A stretch of 64,000 bases of DNA, from assembly GCA_026122225.1 (NCBI GenBank), contig JANEZZ010001871.1:1922001-1986000 (forward strand), written 5' to 3'. This DNA comes from Heloderma charlesbogerti (Eukaryota > Chordata > Lepidosauria > Squamata > Helodermatidae). The translations under genes were made by a program, and so were the position numbers. Below, piece by piece: positions 10,292 to 20,506 of this stretch (position 1 is its first letter; every line of letters starts with the position of its first letter). The notes beneath the pieces were generated by a model. That model searched no databases. It saw only the letters and a program-made list of their open reading frames with translations, and was not told the DNA's origin.

Positions 10292-11161
10292 TAGGAATGT
10301 ATGAAAGTCACTTACCTTTCCATGGATTATGTTCATTGTGTGGGGGGGAGGCGTTCCATTCCTCCCCCTGGAATCCTCGACGGGGGGGAGGCGATCTGGT
10401 CCTCCCCCCCGAAATCCTCGAAAACCGGCTGTGCTCCACGGCGGCTCCGCGGAGCTGCTGGCCAGGCCCAGGCCAGAGCTCTCCACAGCCGGATTTCTGG
10501 CTGCGAAGGGCTCTGGGTAAGGAAAAAGAAAAAGAAACGTGTATGCAAATGGCGGCAGCTATGGCCGCCACCATTTGCGTTCCTTATTTTTCTTCGTCTT
10601 AGTCTATGTAAATATTTACGTAGACTAAGATGAAGAAAAATAAGGAACGCAAATGGCGGCAGCTGTAGCCACCACCATTTGAGTACGCGTTTTTTTTTTC
10701 TTCACCCAGACGTTTTAGGCTACGTAAAAACTTATGTAGCCTATCACGTCTGGGTAAAAATAATTTAAAAAATGTATACGCAAATGGTGGTGGCTATGGC
10801 TGCCTCCATTTGCATTCCTTATTTTTCTTCGTCTTTTTTTTTTTTTTACAGAGACATGATAGGCTACATAAAAACTTACGTAGCCTATCACGTCTCTGTA
10901 AAAAAAAAAGAAAAGACAAGACTGCAAATGGCGGCGGCGGCAGCCAGTCGGAAGACCAACCGCCGCAGCCACTGCCACTGAAGCCGCTGCTGGAGCCGCC
11001 GCCACCTGGAACATCCACCCCAGGTAAGTCTCATCCCGGGGGGGATCCGCGGGGGGGGGGGGCGGGGGGATGGCAGGCCATTCTGCCACAGATTTTGGGG
11101 GACCGAATGCACTGGCATTCGGCTTCACCAAGATCCGTGGTGGAATTCTCTGACATCCCTA
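10292..11161. mobile_element. Palindromic composite hAT element, copy D
   Basis: TAGGAATGTATG...GACATCCCTA is flanked by the exact duplication GAGGGGAA (10284-10291 and 11162-11169). Both outward donors are exact. Read outwards on the minus strand, the left arm has a pyrimidine tract ending CCTTACCCAG/AGCCC near 10517 and then the donor at the terminus, so this arm resembles a bounded exon. The right arm starts at 10928 with MAAAAASRKTNRRSHCH followed by a stop, so this copy's frame is closed early. Palindromes of the ATGCAAATGGCGGC and CTACGTAAA types alternate in the centre. No transposase is encoded. Confidence 0.9.
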
Positions 11162-11391
11162 GAGGGGAAGCTTTTCATTTTCAAGGTTCCTTAGAACACA
11201 ATGAAACAGCACCATCTAGTGGCTGTTTTAATAGCGTAACAATCCAACTTCAAAAAATAGCTCATTAGTTCTGGATCTTTTTAGAGCAAAATAACAAGGA
11301 AATACCTCTGGATGTACCCTGGAGGTTAATGACATCATGAAAAGGACCCACAAATGCCCAGAGAACCCGAGCTGGGGTCGGCTCTCACATT

Positions 11392-11393
<2 letters not shown>

Positions 11394-11463
<70 letters not shown>
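11394..11463. repeat. (AT)n followed by (GT)n microsatellite
   Basis: About 41 bp of alternating AT is followed by about 28 bp of alternating GT. The overlapping short open frames are artefacts of this repeat. Confidence 0.95.
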
Positions 11464-11465
<2 letters not shown>

Positions 11466-11846
11466 TCATACAGATTTCCTGATGATGTTTTTATAAATTT
11501 GTACATTGTCCTTAGATGGTTTCATTGACATTTATTGCCATGTTGTTATTTTATGGATTGTAAGTTACCTTGATTATTTTATTAAAGATGAGACAGAAAT
11601 GCTAGACATAAATAAATAATAAAAGAGTGTACAAGAAGGTGCTGGACTATGATATAAAAAGCATGCTGTATTCTATATTAATTGTATATCTACTGTGACA
11701 ACATGATGGCAAGAGTGAGGGCCAGAGTCAGGACATATATTTTTGCCTGTATTTAAAGGTCCACAAAGTAGACTATGGTGAACAGCTTAGTGAAACAAGT
11801 TACTCCCTCTCCTCCACCTTGTAGTTTTTTTTATTTCAGCCAGATT
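11464..11846. other. No gene; possible old L2 tail
   Basis: Near 11515-11625 the sequence ATTTTATGGATTGTAAGTTACC...CATAAATAAATAATAAAA has the order of an L2-type 3' end on the plus strand but is strongly diverged. The rest is unassigned. Confidence 0.3.
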
Positions 11847-12299
11847 TAGGGCACAATCCTATGGCTGCTAGACAGAGGCTAGATGGCCATAGGGTTTTTC
11901 ATTTTCTGGGAACTGAGCTCGGAACCAGCGCTCTGAAGTTGGTTCCCAGAAAACCGACTCCCTGCCCCCTCCCCCACTGCCTCATAGGTGGTGCCGTTCG
12001 CCCCCGGCTCAGTGCTCAGAAGAGCAGCATGGAGCAGCCAAAAGGGGGGGCACTCCTGGGGGCAGGGAGGGGAGGGGACAGTGGAAGCCCTGTTACGATG
12101 CTTCCTATGTGCTGTCCAGCCTGCCTCCCCACTCCAAAGCACCCTGGCTAGGCAGCCGAAATCGGCCATCTAGCCATAAATGCAGGGTAGCCAGAGCTCA
12201 GAGCGGAAGATCCCTCCTGCACTCCGCCCACCCTGCATTGGATAGTCGGCTGCCTCCAAGTTCAGAGGCGGCCAACTGTCCTCATAGATTGCATCCCTA
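11847..12299 (-). repeat. Dispersed repeat, first copy (inverted relative to 46026-46472)
   Basis: The reverse complement of this block aligns by eye with 46026-46472. Shared landmarks are a GGRTGCAATC start, CGGCC.CCTCTGAA, ACCCTGCATTTRTGGCTA, CGATTTCGGCTGCCTAG, TTGGTTCCCAGAAA and a CCATAGGAT end. The ends here (TAGGGCACAATCC and GATTGCATCCCTA) resemble short inverted terminal repeats, so a non-autonomous DNA transposon is likely. No matching flanking duplication was found. Confidence 0.6.
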
Positions 12300-13079
12300 T
12301 GGAACTTTCATACATCTCAGTAAGAACTGTCTCAGCAGGGCTTTGAAAATGCCTTGATGTCTCTTAAATACGAAACTACTAATTTGAATGAATCACTTGG
12401 AGGCCTAGCTTTGATAATAGCAGAGGTTTTGTTGGAGCAATTTCTTGTCTGGCTGGAGCAGGTTCATTAAGCTAAAAACATGGTCAAAGCATGCAGCTGC
12501 TTAACAAATGCTCTTGGCAAAACTAATTAGATTTGCCAGGTTAGTAATAATCAACAAAACCCCTGTGAAATTCAAGTGATATTTTTTCTTATGATACAGC
12601 AGGCCGCTTTTACAGTTGAATTGCCATGTATGAATGCTTAGAAGTAAGGGTGCAATAAAAGATCTTATTGGAAGAAATTATTTATGCAGTGATTTACAGC
12701 AATTCGACACTTGTCTTACGAAATATAGCTTTGAAACCTATCGTTTCCTCTTTTGTGATTTCAGGTTTTCAGAATGAGCTTTCGGATTTGTACTGTTTCA
12801 ATAAATGAAGATATTTTCAACATCCTGAAAGTGATGCAACACACCTTTGAGATTTGCTTTTGCATAAAAAAATACCATGAGCAGCTTTTGTTTTTCATTT
12901 CTCAGGAAAGAGCTGTGACCCACGTGGCTGGGATTGTGTCCTTGAATACTTCGGCAGGCTCATCTGCATGTGGTGCTCTGGTAAAGTCCTTGCAATAAGC
13001 CCGTTCCAAGATCAACCTACCAGGCTGCAATCCCATCGGCCTTATTTTCAGATAAACATATGTAGCATCATGAAGTGAA
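12300..13079. other. Unassigned AT-rich, apparently unique sequence
   Basis: No repeat or exon is recognised. From about 12360 to 12790 the sequence is AT-rich, with homeodomain-type cores (AACTAATTAGATT near 12515; TTCATTAAGCT near 12463), and lacks the decay pattern of neighbouring repeats. A conserved non-coding element is possible but cannot be judged without alignment. Confidence 0.35.
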
Positions 13080-13175
13080 GCCTCTATAGTGATATAATGT
13101 CTTTCCTGAGTTGAGCAGGGATTTGAACTCAGAACTCCCAGGTCCAAACTGAATACTCTGCTAGCCCTCATCTAG
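13080..13175 (-). repeat. tRNA-derived SINE fragment
   Basis: On the minus strand the segment contains GGACCTGGGAGTTCTGAG followed by GTTCAAATCCCTGCTCA. That is the typical tRNA-like region with a B-box match (GTTCAAATCC) found in reptile SINEs. The A-box side is diverged and the body is not recognised. Confidence 0.5.
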
Positions 13176-14200
13176 ATAATATTAGTCATGACTGAAATCT
13201 GTGGGATGCCCCGATGCCCCATGGGAAAGGGGTGAACTTTTGCCTCCTAGCCTTTAAGTTCAGAGGCTTCCCGCCTTTTCCCTCCAAAACGGAGACCAAC
13301 TGATTCCGTAAGGCTAGAAACCCCAGATAGGCAGCTCTCTTAAGTTTCCCTCATTAGGCTCAGGAAATTAGCATCTGTAAGCATTAGGATGAATGGAAAT
13401 AAAGCTTTGGAAAAGAGCCCTATCGTCTGCGTGTTGATTCTGGCTACTTGAGGATTTCAGAAGGCAGCAAAGGCACTCCCGACAGCAGGCTTCCTGTCCC
13501 ACTTTTTTCTTCTCTTCACCAGACCACATCAGTTAGCTTTCTTCATTCATAAATACTAGCCTCTGATTAAGTAATCCACAGTCCCTCAATGGTGGTGTTG
13601 CGCCCCTTTAACAGACTGCATTGACCTTCTTCATCCAGAAATACTAGCCTGCTTTCCCTGGTGTGTGTGTGTGTGTGTGTGGTTTTCTTGCTTGTGTGTG
13701 GGGAGGGGGGAGGGGGGAGGAGGAGGAGGAGGCTTTCCTGCAGAAACAAGCATTTGGGGCAGGGGAAGCAGAGGCGGCGGCAGCAATAGCTGCCCTGCCG
13801 AGCGCTAGCAGAGGGAGGCAGCAGCTGCAGCAGTGCTGCTAATGATCATAATAACAGACACTGCTGTGGCAGCGCCCCTAAGCTCGGGTGATGTAAGGCT
13901 CAGCTCGCCCATCCCTGCTTCTGAGTAAGCATGATCACACAGTGCTCAGTGAATGGATATTTAAAGGGAGAGGCAGCGATTGAGCAGTTTTAAGAAAAAG
14001 GGCTGGCAAAGGAATTCTCCTGACCCCTCTGCTCCTATAGGCAAAGTGCAATAAAGGTCAACGAGTTCCTTTCTTACAAATGGGACTTCAAATGTTGTTT
14101 TAATTGCAGCAAGGAACGTACTTTCATTCTGCATTCAGTAGCAGTTTCCCGTTAATATCATGTTATCCTCTGTTCTTTGTTTTAAAAGAACATGAAACAA
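13176..14200. other. No gene recognised; simple repeats
   Basis: Contains a (GT)n run at about 13660-13681, a purine-rich GGGGGAGGAGGAGG stretch at 13700-13732 and a GCA/GCT-rich segment at 13765-13840. No exon with credible coding features is visible. Confidence 0.5.
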
Positions 14201-14578
14201 AAAAAGGGAACGCAAATGGCAGCGGCTACGGCGGCTGCCATTTGCGTTCCTGTTTTTTTGCCGTGATAGGCTACGTAAATATTTACGTAGCCTATCATGG
14301 CCTCCGCAGGGATGCAAATGGTGTCCCTGCATTAGCCGTAATAGGCTATGTAAGTATTTATGTAGCCTATCACGGCAATATTGAAGAAGAGAATGGCGGC
14401 TGCAGACGCGGCCGCCATTCGCAAAGCAGTGCGAACGGCACCAGGTAAGTGCTCCATTCCACGCGCCTTTCGCGGGGTGGTGGGGCAGGGGGCTTCGTTC
14501 CACTATGGATTTTGGGGGGCCGAATGCACAGGCATTTGGCCTCACTGAGATCCATGGCGGAATTCTCCAACATCCCTA
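14201..14578. mobile_element. Truncated palindromic composite hAT element, copy E
   Basis: The right terminus is intact (GGAATTCTCCAACATCCCTA), but the left TAGGGATG end and left arm are missing. The copy starts abruptly in a GGGAACGCAAATGGCAGCGG palindrome. A TGATAGGCTACGTAAATATT palindrome lies at about 14263-14301, and a second diverged one at 14338-14375. The right arm has an ATG at 14393 giving MAAADAAAIRKAVRTAPG, which is open to the exact donor CCAGGTAAGT. It shares this frame with the left arm of 34742-35523. No flanking duplication can be tested. Confidence 0.8.
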
Positions 14579-16183
14579 CTTAAGCTTGTGCTATGTTTTG
14601 CACTTCAGCAGGACTTTTGCATTCAATGGCCTGCCTTTGGTTCATATTTGTCCTTTGTGGATGTGTTTCAGTTCTGTTTACAGCACTGTCCTTTGATTTT
14701 CATATCATTTTTATAGTACTTTTTTTGTAGTGATCTTTTCCCTACTGATTTACCTCTCCATTATAATGGTCTTAGTTTGTGTTCTCCCCCATCTATCTAC
14801 TGTGGTCAGTCAGAGAACACATCTTTCTGCAGCAGTATTTTATTTTTCTGATCAGCAGATCGTTTTTATGCTCTCCCTCATTGATTTATGCTCTCATTGG
14901 GAGGGCGGCTATGTAGTTTCTCTCTTCATAGCTCAGACAATTTTTTATGGTGGGACTGGTCAGTCATTCTCTTTACTCTTTTTCTTTTCTTTTTCTTTTA
15001 AAGAGTGTGACCATTCATTCCAAAAAGACCAGCCATTTCTTTTAAAGCAGGTATAAGATTCCAATTATCCATTTTGTTCAAAATTAATTTACTTTGGAAG
15101 GTTGTTGGCATAAAAATACTTCTGCAGGGGGACTGAAATGACTTAGAAAATAAGGTTGCCAACCTCTTTTGATTGATTAGCTGGCTGGCCTTTAACAGAT
15201 TCATTAGCTGCCTAAGGAGAATAGCACAGGATGCCACTATTGGTGAGATTTTGAGAATGTTTAATTAATAAATTAATAAATCAATTGTCTTAAACATACA
15301 AAATGTATTTTTGGAATGAGAATAATCTTAATCAACAAGGGATGTATACATTCTAGCCATGCTTCCTAAAGGGTGTGGTTGCAGTCTCTAAGGAAGGTGC
15401 TACTGTTGCAAAGGAAGGTGAGACCTCTGTCTGTTTTCTGTGTCTGCTATCACTGGGTAAGAGGCTGATGGTCTGTAAAGACTCCAGTATTTAGTGGAAA
15501 CCTAAAGGGTGTCAGACAGAGATCCATCTACCACCCAGCTCTGAGCAGAGAAAGGAATGGCATTAAGAGCAGCCACAACAGCCAGGACACCTCTTTATAC
15601 TAGTAGACCAGAGATGGTCTGGTGGTACACTCTGATCCCTAGAAAGATCAAACTTTATCGGAGCAACAAGGAGGCTTTGCTGTTGCTGATCCTTGTTTGG
15701 CTATGAATCGGATTAATTTTGATTCCTGCTTCTCACCTGCCTTTGTCTAACCTAGTCCCAGCCATAGTTTAGCGGGAGCTGAGTGTGACAGGGCCGCGAA
15801 GCTTCTCTCACTTTTTAAAGTGTTGGATGATGATGGATATATCACTTGGTTTTATTGGCAGTGCTGCAAAATATATTTTTCATGGGCACGTAGTCCTCCT
15901 AAGTGCCCATCTCCAGAGCTGTAAGTCCTTGTGTTCCTGTGTCCTCAAATTCTTCCCCCCTCCTCTTCCTCCTTTGATGATGATGATAATTAATCATCAT
16001 CATCATTATCATCATTATTTCTGTACAAAATACAATATATCATGTTAACTGTTCAGTGCAAGTTACTTGTGCTCTGCAACCAGTCTTTTATCAAACACAA
16101 GGAGAAGTCTGGGTGGGGATATGAGAGGTGCACAGACTTCCTATTCATCTTATAGCTCCTACTGAGCCTACGGGAATCCTCTG
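14579..16183. other. No gene recognised
   Basis: The sequence is AT-rich with pyrimidine tracts near 14968-15000 and a TGATGATGATAATTAATCATCATCATC inverted simple repeat near 15974-16006. I cannot name any repeat or exon. Confidence 0.45.
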
Positions 16184-16191
16184 CATGCAGG

Positions 16192-17194
16192 TAGGGATGT
16201 ACGAAAGTGACTTACCTGTTCGCGGATTATGTTTATGGTGGGGGGGGAGGCGTTCCGTCTCTCCCCCTGGCATCCTCGCCGGGGGGGAGAGGCTCCGTCC
16301 CTCCCCCCAGAATCCTCGCTGGGGGGGGAGGCGCTCCGTTCCTCCCCCCGGAATCCTCGAACGTCCAGCTGTGCTCCGCAGCAGCTCTGCAGAGCAGCCG
16401 GCCAGGCCCAGCCAGGCCAGAGCCATCTGCAGCCGGATTTCCGGCCACGGAGGGCTCTGGGTAAAAACAACAACAACAACTGCGTATGCAAATGGCGGCG
16501 GCTACGGCCGCCGCCATTTGCATTCCTTCTTTTTGGCCATCTTAATCTACGTACATATTTATGTAGACTATGATGGCAAAAATCAAGGGGAACGCAACGG
16601 GCACTATTTGTGTCCCTTTTTCATTCACCGTTTTAGCCTACGTAAATATTTACGTAGGCTAAAACGGCGGATCAATAGGGAACGTAAATAGTGCCTGCTA
16701 CACTATTTGCGTTCCCCTTTATTTTTGCCATCATAGTCTACGTAAATATTTACGTAGATTAAGACAGTAAAAAGAAGGAACGCAAATGGTGGCGGCAGTA
16801 GCCGTCGCCATTTGCATACATGGTTTATTTTTTTTAAAACCCACCCAACCATGATAGGCTATGTAAAGATTTACGTAGCCTATCACATCATTTTTTTAAA
16901 AAAACCTAGCCATGATAGGCTACGTAAATCTTTACGTAGCCTATCATGTCTTATTTTTTTTTTTTTACACAAGCCTGGAAATGGCGGTGGCGGCAGCCGG
17001 TCGGAAGACCAGCCGCTGCTGCCGCCACTGAAGCTGCCGCTGCCCGAAAGATCCGCCACAGGTAAGTCTCATCCCGGGGGGGATCCACGGGGTGGCGGGG
17101 GGGGTGGCAGTCCATTCCGCCATGGAGTTCAGGGGCTGAATGCACTGGCATTCGGCCTCACCGAGATCCGTGGCGGAATTCTCTGACATCCCTA
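16192..17194. mobile_element. Palindromic composite hAT element, copy F (longest single copy)
   Basis: TAGGGATGTACGAAAG...GACATCCCTA is flanked by the exact duplication CATGCAGG (16184-16191 and 17195-17202). The modules are clear: three GGGGGGGAGGCGYTCCGT units (16238-16358); a 38-bp palindrome with 17-bp perfect arms (ATGCAAATGGCGGCGGC, 16486-16523); a 40-bp perfect palindrome at 16628-16667 centred on TACGTAAATATTTACGTA; and four more CTACGTAAA-type palindromes. Both outward donors are exact. The left arm read outwards has ACCCAG/AGCCC before the exon-like block. The right arm starts MAVAAAGRKTS at 16981 but meets a stop after 16 codons. The right terminus is an 80-bp hairpin (TTCCGCCATGG...GTGGCGGAA). 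No transposase is encoded. Confidence 0.92.
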
Positions 17195-17202
17195 CATGCA
17201 GG

Positions 17203-17743
17203 TACTGTACCAGTTATGGACTGGAACATGCCTATTGTATTTAGGGGGACTAGTATCCTTTTCAATATCAAAAATGGTAAAATCCACAGTACCATCTTGC
17301 ATTGAACATAGTGCACTGATTCCTTTTTGCCTGATTTTACTTTTATGCTCTTACCTGTAAAGTATTGTCCATTTTTTGTCCATACATAATAGCTGCCAGA
17401 CATATTATCACTTACATCTTCCTTTGCCAACAAAAATGTGACATGAAGTGTAGCATTTACTCTCATGAGGATTCACAAAAACCTGTTACATCCAACTACA
17501 ACCATTTACTTCATTGATTCTGCTACTGGGGGCGGGGGGAAGCAAAATGTACCATGAAGTCATGAACATGTGCATTTCAAATCAAATGTTCAAAGATGTG
17601 ACATACATATTACATCACTTTTCTAGCTGCAGTTCCAAAGAGCCTCTTCAGCTCATGATAATGGAACATGAAAGTCAAATCAGGCACAGGGAAAGGGATA
17701 CACGGCCAATGCAACATTTTCTAGCTTCCAAGCCTGCTAGGGG
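17203..17743. other. No gene assigned; one weak exon-like frame on the minus strand
   Basis: On the minus strand, 17466 down to about 17355 has an open frame ending at a plausible donor (TTTACAGGTAAGAG). An acceptor-like GTAACAG lies just upstream at about 17485, but the frame is interrupted by a stop between the acceptor and the first ATG. No family is recognised. It is recorded here as unassigned sequence. Confidence 0.25.
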
Positions 17744-17751
17744 CCTATAAA

Positions 17752-18067
17752 TAGGGATGGGCAAATTGGCCTAATTCCAGTTCTTGCCATTTTTTCATGT
17801 ATTTACTCATAAGTCCATTCTATCCAATTTCCAAATGGGTCTGCACATTTTTTGCAAACCCAAAGTGTGCAACTCTAGATGTATTTTCTGTCTATGCATT
17901 TTAAAATGTATTTTGATACATTTTTGAGTCAAGAATTATGTTGGAAAATTTGGGAAATGTGAAAGATGATGGCTAACCAAATTCTAATACGCACATATGT
18001 CCAGGAGGTGCAGATAAGGTCAGTTTGTATCAGAATTTGAAAAGATTGAATTCCTCAAGCATCCCTA
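17752..18067. mobile_element. Short hAT-like MITE
   Basis: Starts TAGGGATGGGCAAATTGG and ends AATTCCTCAAGCATCCCTA. The flanks CCTATAAA and ATTGTAAA agree at five of eight positions. The right terminal sequence, reversed, is TAGGGATGCTTGAGG, identical to the left terminus of 41232-41501, which supports a shared family. There are no palindromic modules and no coding sequence. Confidence 0.55.
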
Positions 18068-18075
18068 ATTGTAAA

Positions 18076-18480
18076 GTGCTTACAATTAAAGGGGAGGTGT
18101 TGTTCCAGTATTTCTGTTGCGAAGTGTGCACCTAGGCTGTCCCTTTTCCTTTTGGGATACATTGAACTTTCCTGCTATTGGTTTATACAAAGCTTACACA
18201 GTCCTGCCTGGTATTTCAGTACAAGTGGTGCTGAGCAGTGGCTGTGGTGAATTAGAAGTGTACAGAAGCTGTAGTCAATACTTTGGGCATTTCTGATAGT
18301 GTTGTCTTGACTTAGGGAGGAGGCTTCACCACCATATACAATCACTGTGCTAAGTGAAACCAGTTCCCCACTCCTCGTACAGTTTGTGAACCCCTTAGGA
18401 TTGTCACATGTTTTCAACCTAAAATGTCGTTAGACCTTAATCTAACCCCATAATCCTAGATAAAGAACAATAAACATGAC
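18076..18480. other. No gene recognised
   Basis: Unassigned sequence between a MITE and the Tc1-like remnant. Confidence 0.45.
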
Positions 18481-18722
18481 TAAACAAATGATACACAAAC
18501 ATGATGTTTTTTCAACATTTATTCACAACTGATTCGACATTCAATATCCACGAGTGAAAAAAGTATGTGACCCTTTAGATTCAGTACTTGGTGGCAGCCA
18601 CTTGAGCAGCAATGTCTTCAAGTAAAGATTTCCTGTAACTGTTGATCAGTCTCTCACATTGTTTTTGAGGAATTTTGGCCCATTCCTCCTTACAGAACTG
18701 CTTCAACTCAGTGACATTTGAG

Positions 18723-20506
18723 TAGGGATGTACGAAAGTCACTTACCTGTTAACGAAATGTGATTCGAGGTGGGGGGGAGGCGCTCCGTCCCTCCCCCCG
18801 AAATTCTGGCCAAGGGGGGAGGCGCTCCGTCCCTCCCCTCCCGAATCCTGGCTGGCCCGGTCCGCAAATGGCGATGGCTGTAGCCGCCGCCGTTTGCATC
18901 CCTGCAGTCAGCCATGATAGGCTACATAAATGTTTACGTAGCCTATCACGGCTGAGTAAAAAAACAAAACGTGCATACGCAAATGGCGCCCATGGGCGCC
19001 GCCATTTGTGTTCCTTATTTTGGCACGTCTAGTCTACGTAAACATTTATGTAGACTACGGTGAAAATAAGGGGAACGCAAATAGCATAGACGCTACGCTA
19101 TTTGCGTTCCCCTTATTTTCGCCTTAATCTACGTAAATGTTTACATAGACTAGATGTGCCAAAATAAGGAACGCAAATGGCGGTGCCCATGGGCGCCGCC
19201 ATTTGCGTATGTGCTTTTTTTGTTTTACTCAGCAGTGATAGGCTACGTAAACATTTACGTAGCCTATCACGGTATTTTTTAAAAATCTAGCCGTGATAGG
19301 CTACGTAAATCTTTATGTAGCCTATCACTTTTTTTTTTTACTGGAAATGGTGGCAGTGGCAGCCAGTCGGAAGACCGGCCGCCACAGCCACCACCGTCGA
19401 ACCGCCGCCGAACCGCTGCCAGAGCCGCCGCAGCCAGGAAGATTCACCCAAGGTAAGTCCCGTCCCGGGGGGGGCAGGGGGGGCAGACCGTTTTGCCACT
19501 GATTTTGGGGGGCCGAATGCGCTGGCATTCGGCCTCCCTGAGATTCGTGGCGAAATTCTAGGGGTGCACAAAAGCCACTTACCTGGTCTCGCAGCTTGCT
19601 TCGCGGTGGGGGCGAGGCGCTTCACTGCTCCCCCGAAGTTCAGGCCGGGGGGGAAGGCTTCCTGCCTCGCCCAGCCGAAATTCAGGCCGGGGAGGAGGTG
19701 CCTCACCTCGCCCGGCCGCGAAATAAAAAGTTAAAAACAAAAACAAAAACGCCCCCATGATAGGCTACGTGACGATTAACGTAGCCTATCATGGCTAGAT
19801 CTGCAAAGTCAGCCATGATAGGCTACATTAATCGTCACGTAGCCTATCACGGGTGACTTTAAAAAAAAAAAGCGCGTACGCAAATGGTGGCCCCCATAGG
19901 GAGCTGCCATTCACGTTCCTTATTTGGTCGCTGTAGTCTACGTAAATCTTTACGTAGACTACGGTGAAAATAAGGGCAACACAAATAGCGTTGCCCTTAT
20001 TTTTGCCGTAGTCTATGTAATCTTTACGTAGACTACAGTGACCAAATAAGGAATGCGAATGGCGGCTCCCTATGGGGGCCACCATTAGCCGTACGCTTTT
20101 TTTTTTTTTAATGTCACCCGTGATAGGCTACGTGACGATTTACGTAGCCTATCACGGCTGACTTTGCAAATCTAGCCGTGATAGGCTACGTTAATCGTCA
20201 CGTAGCCTATCACGGGGGCGTTTTTTTTTTTTTAACTTTTATTGGAATGGCGGCGGTGGCAGCCGGTCGAAAGACCGCCTGCCACCTCTGCCCCTGTCGA
20301 AGCCCTGCCGAACCGCTGCCGGGACCTGCTGCCGGGAGGGACATTCGGGAAAGTTAAGTCCCATCCCGGGGGGGTGCGGGGTGCGGGGGGGTGCGGAGAA
20401 TTTCTCCCCGATACTACTTTGGGGGGCCGAACACGTTGGCACTCGGCCCCCCGAAGTTTCGGGTAGAAATTCTCCCCCATCCCTACGAAATTCTCTGACA
20501 TCCCTA
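18723..20506. mobile_element. Palindromic composite hAT element, copy G-outer, hosting a nested copy
   Basis: TAGGGATGTACGAAAG (18723) and TCTGACATCCCTA (ends 20506) are flanked by the exact duplication CATTTGAG (18715-18722 and 20507-20514), which lies inside the Tc1-like pseudogene. Without the nested copy and its duplication it is about 849 bp. Both outward donors are exact. The right arm from 19347 has MVAVAASRKTGRHSHHRRTA, open to CCCAAGGTAAGT. The centre holds CTACGTAAACATTTA-type palindromes (about 19030, 19128) and TGATAGGCTACGTAAA-type palindromes (18913, 19236, 19296). Confidence 0.9.
19559..20485. mobile_element. Palindromic composite hAT element, copy G-inner (subfamily 2)
   Basis: This copy is inserted in the right terminal region of G-outer. 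TAGGGGTGCAC...CCCATCCCTA is flanked by the exact duplication CGAAATTC (19551-19558 and 20486-20493), which is G-outer sequence. It matches copies A and B in its terminal hairpin (TTTCTCCCCGATAC) and in its TGATAGGCTACGTGACGATT palindromes. The left donor is exact; the right one is AGTTAAGT (one change). The right arm from 20247 has MAAVAAGRKTACHLCPCRSP, open up to the former donor. Confidence 0.92.

Noticed and set aside
10174..10602. Long overlapping open frames in the GC-rich arms on both strands (also 16128-16691, 24194-24652, 37557-37964)
   Set aside because: Frames are open in several registers and on both strands because the GC-rich units lack stop codons. Apart from the ATG-to-donor frames reported, they are not kept in register between copies.
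14263..14375. Regularly spaced palindromes as a CRISPR-like array
   Set aside because: The units differ in sequence and spacing, lie inside hAT elements with target duplications, and the genome is plainly eukaryotic.
17355..17466. Possible host exon on the minus strand ending TTTACAGGTAAGAG, with NMSGSYYVWTKNGQYFTG in frame
   Set aside because: No protein family is recognised, a stop separates it from the only nearby acceptor, and no further exons are visible. The match to an immunoglobulin-like pattern is too weak to call.
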